Source of the DNA: JBBRXJ01 sp038248505 | GTDB lineage: Bacteria; Bacteroidota; Bacteroidia; Bacteroidales; JBBRXJ01 | NCBI GenBank assembly: GCA_038248505.1 | Contig: JBBRXJ010000096.1 | Location: 1 to 11,691, forward strand | Direction of reading: 5' to 3' | Length of the DNA: 11,691 nt | Shown: positions 6,801-11,691 of the stretch, one piece after another | Layout: every line of letters begins with the position of its first letter | Position numbering within the stretch: the stretch's first letter is position 1 | Position numbers and translations under genes: made by a program | The notes under the pieces: model-generated | What the model was told of the DNA's origin: nothing | The model's input: the letters and a program-made list of their open reading frames with translations, nothing else | The model's database searches: none

Positions 6801-6887
6801 GTAAGTTTATAAAGTTTGTCAGGTTTATAAAGTAGTATCTAGTATTTAAATTAAAAACAGTCAACATTAAACATTCAAATTCAACAT

Positions 6888-7367
6888 TTGACTTCAAAAT
6901 ACTACATAGAAAAATTAGAGCTTGAAAAACACCCTGAAGGTGGCTGGTATCGTGAAGTTTATAGAGCGGTGGGAGAGGTGCATCTTGAAAATATGCTTAC
7001 GCGAAATTATAGTACCGCCATTTATTATCTTCTTGAAGGTTCCGATTTTAGTGGCTTTCATCGTATAAAATCCGATGAGATTTGGCATTTTTATGATGGT
7101 TTTCCCATTAATATTTATGTACTTGATGAGCAAAAAGGCCTACAAATATTGAAACTAGGGCTCGTTGAAGGGGCTTTACCTCAACAAATTGTTTCTGCAG
7201 GGGCATGGTTTGCTGCTGAGATCGATAATAAAAAGGCTTTTGCATTAGTGGGCTGTACGGTAGCACCAGGCTTCGATTTTAAAGATTTTGAAATGGCATC
7301 TCAAGATACTCTATTACAGCATTATCCAATGCATGAGCCATTAATAAGGAGCTTAACAAGATATTAA
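6888..7367 (+). CDS. Cupin, DUF985 (Cupin_5) family protein
   Basis: 159 residues forming a single RmlC-like beta-barrel. Family hallmarks are the N-terminal LEKHPEGGWYREVYR, then TAIYYLLEGSDFSGFHR, DEIWHFYDG, SAGAWFAAE and the C-terminal ALVGCTVAPGFDFKDFE. Together these define the family of the yeast YML079w type. Ligand and reaction are unknown; a sugar or small-molecule binding role is only inferred from the fold. The start is TTG: the frame is open back to a stop at 6852 without an ATG, and all later ATGs lie inside conserved sequence. The 87-base gap before it is the largest between the first genes of the operon and holds a small direct repeat. Confidence 0.88.
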   Translation: MTSKYYIEKLELEKHPEGGWYREVYRAVGEVHLENMLTRNYSTAIYYLLEGSDFSGFHRIKSDEIWHFYDGFPINIYVLDEQKGLQILKLGLVEGALPQQIVSAGAWFAAEIDNKKAFALVGCTVAPGFDFKDFEMASQDTLLQHYPMHEPLIRSLTRY

Positions 7368-7416
7368 GTATTTATTAAAGTAAAATATCATATATATCAG
7401 TAAATCAATAAATAAT

Positions 7417-8415
7417 ATGAAACTATTAATAAGCAAGTTGCTTTTGTTTTTTAAGCTCATTCGTTATCCAAATTTACTAATAATGGCTGCTACCATGTAT
7501 CTTATGCAATATGCTCTGTTAAAGCCTATGATAGAAGCAGCTAAGTACGAAATGCAGATGAGTAGTTTAAGCTTATTCTTAATCGTTTTTGCAACGGTAT
7601 GTATAGCAGCAGCAGGTTATATCATAAACGACGTGCATGATGTTGAAATTGACACACATAATAAAAGCGACAAAGTCATTATAGGCAAGCATTTTAGCGA
7701 ATCAACAGCAACCATTTGGTATTATGTGCTAAATGTAATGGGCATTTTGGCTGGGGTTTGGGTTTCGCGTTCACTGGGTTTAAACAGTTTATCTCTCATA
7801 TATATTCTAACTGCAGGTCTATTGTATTTTTATTCAAGCACATACAAAGATCAGTTACTCATTGGTAATCTAATAATTGCATTGCTAACAGGGGTGGTAC
7901 CCATGCTTCCATTTTTGTATGAAATACCTCTTTTAAACCGAGCATACGAAACCGATATTGTTAACTACAACGCTAGTTTTAATGATCTAATGCAATGGGC
8001 ATGGGCGTATGCCATATTTGCTTTTTTATTAAATTTAATACGCGAGTTTGTAAAAGATACCGAAGATTTTGAAGGCGATAAAGCTTACGGCCGCACTAGT
8101 ATACCTATTGCCGCAGGTTCCAAAATTACAAAATGGATAATCTCAAGCATTACCATATTGTTTATTTGCCTTGTAACCCTTGGTTTTAAAATGTATTTGC
8201 TGCTAGGGGAGAAGCCAATTGCCGATTTTATTTTAGCCATTTACTTAGGCGTACTAATTATTTCTCCGCTATTGTTTGCTATATACAAAACCATAACAGC
8301 CCAAAATACAAGTGATTATCGTATCATCTCCCAAACTCTAAAATTGGTAATGGCAGGCGGATTACTATTTACAATTGTACTAAATATTGTACTAAACTTG
8401 TATTATAGACAATAG
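7417..8415 (+). CDS. UbiA-family prenyltransferase (geranylgeranylglycerol-phosphate geranylgeranyltransferase-like)
   Basis: 332-residue inner-membrane protein with about eight to nine hydrophobic segments. Both Asp-rich, Mg-diphosphate-binding motifs of the UbiA superfamily are intact: NDVHDVEID from N71 to D79, and DTEDFEGD from D214 to D221, in the context REFVKDTEDFEGDKAYGRTS. These enzymes transfer a prenyl chain from a diphosphate to an acceptor. Bacteroidota homologues are usually named after the archaeal lipid enzyme digeranylgeranylglyceryl phosphate synthase, but their true acceptor is uncertain. Quinone or other lipid prenylation is an alternative. The gene follows the cupin after 49 AT-rich bases without a strong promoter and sits directly ahead of maf. 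Confidence 0.9.
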   Translation: MKLLISKLLLFFKLIRYPNLLIMAATMYLMQYALLKPMIEAAKYEMQMSSLSLFLIVFATVCIAAAGYIINDVHDVEIDTHNKSDKVIIGKHFSESTATIWYYVLNVMGILAGVWVSRSLGLNSLSLIYILTAGLLYFYSSTYKDQLLIGNLIIALLTGVVPMLPFLYEIPLLNRAYETDIVNYNASFNDLMQWAWAYAIFAFLLNLIREFVKDTEDFEGDKAYGRTSIPIAAGSKITKWIISSITILFICLVTLGFKMYLLLGEKPIADFILAIYLGVLIISPLLFAIYKTITAQNTSDYRIISQTLKLVMAGGLLFTIVLNIVLNLYYRQ

Positions 8416-8444
8416 AATAAACATAATATAACATTCTAAAAACC

Positions 8445-9044
8445 ATGTCAAAACTCCTTCATGAATTACTCAAAGACTACAAAGTCATACTGGCATCACA
8501 ATCTCCACGTCGTCAGTCGCTTATGCGAGAGCTGGGCATCGATTTTGAGGTAGTTATGCATCAGGGTGATGAGTCATATCCTTCAAAACTACGACCTCGA
8601 GTGGTACCATCTTATTTGGCAGCTATAAAATCAGAGGTAGTTACGAATACTCAAGGCAATAAAAAGTGTTTAATAATATCAGCAGATACCATTGTATTAT
8701 TGGGTGGTAAGATAATTAACAAACCCGCCGATAAAGCCGAAGCCATAACAATGCTTAAAAAACTATCTGGTAAAATGCATGAGGTTATAACAGGGGTTTG
8801 TCTTCGTATTGATGATCGAAAGCATTGCTTTTCATGTAAAACCAATGTTTGGTTTAACGAGTTATCGAACGATCAAATTCAATATTATGTTGAGAATTTT
8901 AAACCCTATGATAAAGCAGGTGCCTATGGCATTCAGGAGTGGATTGGGTATGTAGGTATTTGTCGAATAAATGGCTCGTTTTATAATGTAATGGGACTCC
9001 CAGTAGAGACCATGTATTCTGAAATCATCGATTTTATTAAGTAA
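8445..9044 (+). CDS. maf: Maf-like nucleoside triphosphate pyrophosphatase (YhdE type, dTTP/UTP)
   Basis: 199 residues, normal length. Maf proteins hydrolyse non-canonical and some canonical NTPs to NMP and pyrophosphate, and are linked to septum formation. The nucleotide-binding loop is ASQSPRR (residues 17-23), the catalytic Asp lies in ISADTIV (D81), followed by NKPAD, then VITGV. The late block KPYDKAGAYGIQEWIG with Gln after YGI points to the YhdE (dTTP/UTP) rather than the YceF (m7GTP) subgroup; FYNVMGLPVET completes the family pattern. Cytoplasmic. It starts 29 bases after the UbiA gene and ends 17 bases before the next start, so it is part of the same run. Confidence 0.92.
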   Translation: MSKLLHELLKDYKVILASQSPRRQSLMRELGIDFEVVMHQGDESYPSKLRPRVVPSYLAAIKSEVVTNTQGNKKCLIISADTIVLLGGKIINKPADKAEAITMLKKLSGKMHEVITGVCLRIDDRKHCFSCKTNVWFNELSNDQIQYYVENFKPYDKAGAYGIQEWIGYVGICRINGSFYNVMGLPVETMYSEIIDFIK

Positions 9045-9061
9045 TTTAAAACATTTATGTA

Positions 9062-9637
9062 ATGTCAAAAAAAGAAAAGCCAAGCAAAGATCCATACGAA
9101 AACCTCGGTTGTCTTCTCAAAATTATTCCTTTCTTCTTAGTATTTATTGGCTATGGGACGTATGGACGTTGGTATGAATCAAAATACCAATTAAAGGATT
9201 TAGTTAGGGTTGAAGCTGTCATTGAAAAAGCACTACCTTGGGAAATCACTTCAACCAGCAGTCGCAGTAGTAAAAGAAGAGCTGGAATAGAGCTGCATTT
9301 GAGAGGATACGATAAAACCTTTAATGCCTCAACTTCAGGTTTAAATGAATCGAATTATATCATTGAAAACTATCTACATAATGGAGATACCGCAATCGTT
9401 TACCACCGCCATCGTTTTCAGCAATTGATAGGCATGGGAGCAGTACGAAACATATATCAACTTGAAACTACGAAATACCTCATTACCGATTTAAAAGAAA
9501 GTCTTAAATCAGCCTCAAATGTAATGTTTTTAGTAAGTATAGGGGGAGGTATGCTATTTCTTTTATGGTTGGGGTATTTGATCTTTTATTATGCCGTGTA
9601 TAGGAGAAGAGGAAAGAATAAATCCGCCGCCGCTTAG
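9062..9637 (+). CDS. Hypothetical membrane protein with two transmembrane segments
   Basis: 191 residues. The N-terminus is charged (MSKKEKPSKD), then a hydrophobic span at about 17-36 (LGCLLKIIPFFLVFIGYG). A polar domain of some 110 residues follows, then a second span at about 153-178 (VMFLVSIGGGMLFLLWLGYL) and a basic tail (YRRRGKNKSAAA). The positive-inside rule puts both ends in the cytoplasm and the middle domain in the periplasm. The layout resembles DUF3592-type membrane proteins, but I see no diagnostic motif and do not claim membership. It follows maf by 17 bases and is the last gene of the operon. The 107 bases after it, up to the tRNA, hold only a weak AGCTAA/TTAGCT inverted repeat (9648-9670). 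Confidence 0.7.
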   Translation: MSKKEKPSKDPYENLGCLLKIIPFFLVFIGYGTYGRWYESKYQLKDLVRVEAVIEKALPWEITSTSSRSSKRRAGIELHLRGYDKTFNASTSGLNESNYIIENYLHNGDTAIVYHRHRFQQLIGMGAVRNIYQLETTKYLITDLKESLKSASNVMFLVSIGGGMLFLLWLGYLIFYYAVYRRRGKNKSAAA

Positions 9638-9744
9638 AAATAAAAAGCTAAAAGCAAAAGGATTAGCTGTATCAAAATTAAGTATTCAATCGTTATAAAT
9701 TTGAAGCTTAAAATTATTTGTAATAAAGATATATTTTAAAAAAG

Positions 9745-9828
9745 TGCCCAAGACAGGACTCGAACCTGCACGATCTTACGAACACTAGTCCCTGAAACTA
9801 GCGCGTCTACCAATTCCGCCACTTGGGC
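9745..9828 (-). tRNA. tRNA-Leu (anticodon CAG)
   Basis: An 84-base class II tRNA. Acceptor GCCCAAG pairs with TTTGGGC-like CTTGGGC, discriminator A. The anticodon stem CTAGT/ACTAG holds loop TTCAGGG with anticodon CAG, for CUG codons. A long variable arm (TGTTCGTAAGATCGT) and T arm GCAGG-TTCGAGT-CCTGT follow. CCA is not encoded. It is transcribed divergently from the TPR gene and convergently with the operon ending at 9637. I see no strong hairpin terminator downstream of it. Confidence 0.96.
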
Positions 9829-9839
9829 ATTAATTGTGG

Positions 9840-9847
9840 CAAAAATA
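9840..9847 (-). promoter_or_regulatory. Promoter box of tRNA-Leu(CAG) (TATTTTTG)
   Basis: On the minus strand TATTTTTG is a perfect TAnnTTTG match, ending 11 bases before the tRNA 5' end. That is the spacing expected for a transcript starting just before the mature tRNA. Confidence 0.55.
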
Positions 9848-9880
9848 GGAGAATTTTCATGAATGAATGAATAAAAGTTA

Positions 9881-9898
9881 TAAATTTGCGCAAATTTA
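9881..9898. promoter_or_regulatory. 18-bp palindrome with a promoter box on each strand, upstream of the TPR gene
   Basis: TAAATTTGCGCAAATTTA is a perfect palindrome. Its left half (9881-9888) is a perfect TAnnTTTG box for the plus-strand TPR gene, 20 bases before its ATG. By symmetry the right half is an identical box on the minus strand, pointing at tRNA-Leu(CAG). It may therefore be a bidirectional promoter, or a dimer-binding operator overlapping the promoter. Confidence 0.55.
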
Positions 9899-9908
9899 AA
9901 AACATCAT

Positions 9909-11093
9909 ATGAGAAAGATAGTTTTGATTGCTGTTGTAGCGCTTGTAGCACTTACAGCGTATGGTAAAAATCCAAAAAGTTTTGTGCGTAGAGCAGATTT
10001 GTTTCTTGCGTCAAATGAATTAGAAAAGGCTAAGGAAGACTTGGATTCTGCATTACAATATCCTGAAAACCTTATATGGTCACAAACTTGGTTAACTCTA
10101 GGCAATTACTATTATGCTATTTCAAAAACAAGCGATATAGAATCGCTTAAAAAAGCAGTAGATAGTTATGTTAAAGCAAATGAATTAGATGTTAAAGGAA
10201 GCACTATGCAAGAAGTGAATTACATAAAAATGCCTGGAATGGCAAATACCTTTCGTGAAACAGGGTTAAAATGTTTTGATACAAAAGATTACATCTGTGC
10301 ATTTGAATCTTTTCGTTATCTACATTTAATCAACCAAACACCTGGAATGTTAACTAAAGATGCCAATGGAAATGTTGCAAAAGACAGTGCTGTAATATTT
10401 TACACAGGAATAGCCGCACTTAATGCAAATTTAAGTGATTCAGCATTACGCTATTTGCAAATGGCGTATTCAATTAAACATAAGCCTACAGATGCTATCA
10501 TTTATATGAAGAAAATTTATATTGAAAATAAAAAGGATACTGTAGGAGCAATGGAATTATTAAAAACAGCTTACAATAATAAGCCAGCAGAATCAGGATT
10601 ATTAATAGAACTATTGCAGATGTATCTTTATAAAGGTCAGAATGATATAGCCTTTGAGTATCTAAAAAAGGGGATGCAGAATGATCCTAAAAACGATGTT
10701 CTATATTTAGCAGAAGGTATTTTGTTTGAAAAGCTCGGAAAACCAGATAACGCGCTTGAATCATATTTAAAAGCCATTGAACTCAATCCAATGCAAACAA
10801 ATGGATATACCAATATTGGTGCTATTTATCTTGAAAAAGCAAATACTAAATTCAGCGAAGCTGATAAGATTCCATTAAAAGAAAGAGCTAAAACAGATGC
10901 GGTAATTGCAGAAGCATACGTATTTTTAAAGAAAGCATTGCCATATTATGAAAAATCAAGCGAATTGCTTGAATCAAAGAATATAGATGTTTTAAAAACA
11001 CTAAAACAAGTTTATTACAAACTTAAACAGAAAGATTCAAGCCTAGAGAAACGATATAATGAGATAGTAGCTTTACTTGATAATTTAATATAA
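9909..11093 (+). CDS. Secreted tetratricopeptide-repeat (TPR) protein
   Basis: 394 residues. The first 19 or so (MRKIVLIAVVALVALTAYG) form a typical signal peptide ending near Ala-Tyr-Gly. There is no lipobox Cys, so the product is probably periplasmic or loosely attached to an envelope layer. The rest is helical, with degenerate TPR units. The clearest are around 245-310: DIAFEYLKKGMQNDPKNDVL, then LAEGILFEKLGKPDNALESY with AIELNP and TNGYTNIGAIYLEKA. Earlier units (KAKEDLDSALQYPENLIWSQ, and the DYICAFESF region) are weaker. TPR domains bind proteins; the partner is not indicated. The start is fixed by the signal peptide and by a perfect promoter box 20 bases upstream. The gene appears to be monocistronic, with its own terminator. 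An alternative role in gliding or secretion machinery cannot be judged from the sequence. Confidence 0.85.
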   Translation: MRKIVLIAVVALVALTAYGKNPKSFVRRADLFLASNELEKAKEDLDSALQYPENLIWSQTWLTLGNYYYAISKTSDIESLKKAVDSYVKANELDVKGSTMQEVNYIKMPGMANTFRETGLKCFDTKDYICAFESFRYLHLINQTPGMLTKDANGNVAKDSAVIFYTGIAALNANLSDSALRYLQMAYSIKHKPTDAIIYMKKIYIENKKDTVGAMELLKTAYNNKPAESGLLIELLQMYLYKGQNDIAFEYLKKGMQNDPKNDVLYLAEGILFEKLGKPDNALESYLKAIELNPMQTNGYTNIGAIYLEKANTKFSEADKIPLKERAKTDAVIAEAYVFLKKALPYYEKSSELLESKNIDVLKTLKQVYYKLKQKDSSLEKRYNEIVALLDNLI

Positions 11094-11117
11094 AATAGCT
11101 TTGGTTTTAAAGGAACA

Positions 11118-11153
11118 AAAAAGCCTCTTTCAGTAAAATGGAAGAGGCTTTTT
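11118..11153 (+). terminator. Strong intrinsic terminator of the TPR gene
   Basis: AAAAAGCCTCTT (11118-11129) pairs with AAGAGGCTTTTT (11142-11153) as a 12-bp stem with a 12-base loop. The Ts of the right arm continue into GATTTTT. It lies 24 bases after the TPR stop codon. The A-rich left arm gives it some bidirectional capacity. Confidence 0.85.
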
Positions 11154-11550
11154 GATTTTTGAGAGGTGGTAGAATACTTTGCAGCATAGGAGAAAAATAC
11201 TTCGATCGGGACTCAGGAGTCAAATAAAAATGCATTCAATCAGGGAGAATGAAGACAAAAATCAGATGAAAAAAACAGTCCGTACTTCGTTAGCTGACTA
11301 TAGGACTGACAATGAATTGACTGCATTTACAAACCTCGATTTTGAAAACTTCTATAAAACAATGTGAAGTAGTGATAAAACATCTATTTAACATAATATT
11401 AATTATAAGACAAATATAATTGTGTAATTTGTTGATAATCTGTGCTTATTTTTCAGTAATTCCATGTATGCCGAAACAACCACCATAAAATGGATACCGA
11501 AACAAACACCTTTTTTAAAATGTTATACATCTTATATTAATCTATAATCT
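11154..11550. other. AT-rich intergenic stretch without a supported gene
   Basis: After the TPR terminator there is about 400 bases with little structure. CCGAAACAA occurs twice (11471-11479 and 11497-11505). CAGTCC and GGACTG form a loose inverted pair within the doubtful small ORF. The longer 62-residue frame through 11179-11367 begins at TTG and shows no protein-like composition in its first half. I see no tRNA, clear promoter or other RNA here. Confidence 0.5.
11266..11367 (+). CDS. Doubtful small ORF, possibly a gene remnant
   Basis: ATG at 11266 opens a 33-residue frame, MKKTVRTSLADY followed by RTDNELTAFTNLDFENFYKT and a final Met. The balanced composition, with acidic and hydrophobic residues alternating toward the C-terminus, looks more like protein than the surrounding AT-rich DNA. 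It somewhat recalls the tails of small Bacteroidota proteins found beside toxin genes. There is no partner gene, no promoter box and no family I can name. It could be a remnant or chance. Confidence 0.25.
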   Translation: MKKTVRTSLADYRTDNELTAFTNLDFENFYKTM

Positions 11551-11691
11551 GAGACCGTTGCAAAAAGCCCCCTAACGTTCCAGTTTTATTTTTAGGAGTT
11601 TTATTTTGATTATTTTTGATATTTCAGTAAAAAAACAACCACATATCTTTAGTTTTTTAACCTTTACAAGGTTATTTTTGCCTTTTTCTAG
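11551..11691. mobile_element. Probable terminal repeat and non-coding end of an insertion sequence that continues past the window
   Basis: GAGACCGTTGCAAAAAGCCC at 11551 resembles the terminal inverted repeats of IS elements of the IS5/IS1182 type common in Bacteroidota, which often start GAGACCnTTGCAAAA. It is followed by about 120 bases of AT-rich non-coding sequence with T-runs, as expected between an IS end and its transposase gene. The opposite end, transposase and target duplication lie outside the window, so the identification rests on the terminal motif alone. Its ends differ from those of the 1447-1949 element, so it would be a different IS. Confidence 0.45.

Noticed and set aside
9736..9951. 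71-residue minus-strand frame with AELVDALVSGTS and VRVLSWA
   Set aside because: It is a translation through tRNA-Leu(CAG) and its promoter; this peptide pattern is a well-known artefact of tRNA genes.
1..11691. CRISPR array, restriction-modification, retron or phage defence module
   Set aside because: No regularly spaced repeats and no nuclease, methyltransferase or reverse transcriptase motifs were found in any frame; apart from region 1 the window is mainly housekeeping.

Overview
The window looks like chromosomal DNA of a Bacteroidota bacterium, probably near the Sphingobacteriia/Chitinophagia. The support is the low GC content, promoter boxes of the Bacteroidota type (TAnnTTTG) instead of E. 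coli -10 boxes, almost no Shine-Dalgarno sequences, a short Bacteroidota-type DnaE, KdsC (so an LPS-bearing envelope) and a UbiA-Maf-KdsC-DUF2520 gene cluster that I recall as typical of this phylum.

Region 1 (1-1950) is rearranged DNA, read on the minus strand. It holds a DNA polymerase III alpha (DnaE) reading frame that lacks its PHP domain. That frame is joined around 687-709 to the end of an AT-rich secreted hypothetical protein. Twelve bases upstream of this protein's start is the stop of another reading frame, of which only a C-terminal tail survives. The tail is cut by a 503-bp IS5-family element with intact terminal inverted repeats. The element's transposase has lost its centre in frame, leaving an 81-residue N-C fusion.

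Region 2 (about 2148-4791) carries mutS on the plus strand, complete but apparently starting at TTG. A non-coding gap and a minus-strand tRNA pair follow: tRNA-Gly(GCC), then tRNA-Leu(TAA), with a hairpin after each.

Region 3 (5453-9637) is a plus-strand operon-like run: a DUF2520 Rossmann protein, a KdsC-like HAD phosphatase, a DUF985 cupin, a UbiA-family prenyltransferase, a Maf nucleotide pyrophosphatase and a two-span membrane protein. Kdo phosphate hydrolysis and isoprenoid transfer both point to envelope or lipid metabolism, and Maf to nucleotide-pool house-cleaning. The pathway shared by the others is unknown.

Region 4 (9745-11153) has a minus-strand tRNA-Leu(CAG) diverging from a secreted TPR protein. 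Between them lies an 18-bp perfect palindrome containing a promoter box in each direction. A strong terminator ends the TPR gene. The remaining 540 bases are mostly non-coding, with one doubtful small ORF and what looks like the terminal repeat of another insertion sequence running off the right edge.

I see no CRISPR array, phage module or clearly new defence system. The most unusual material is the gene debris of region 1.
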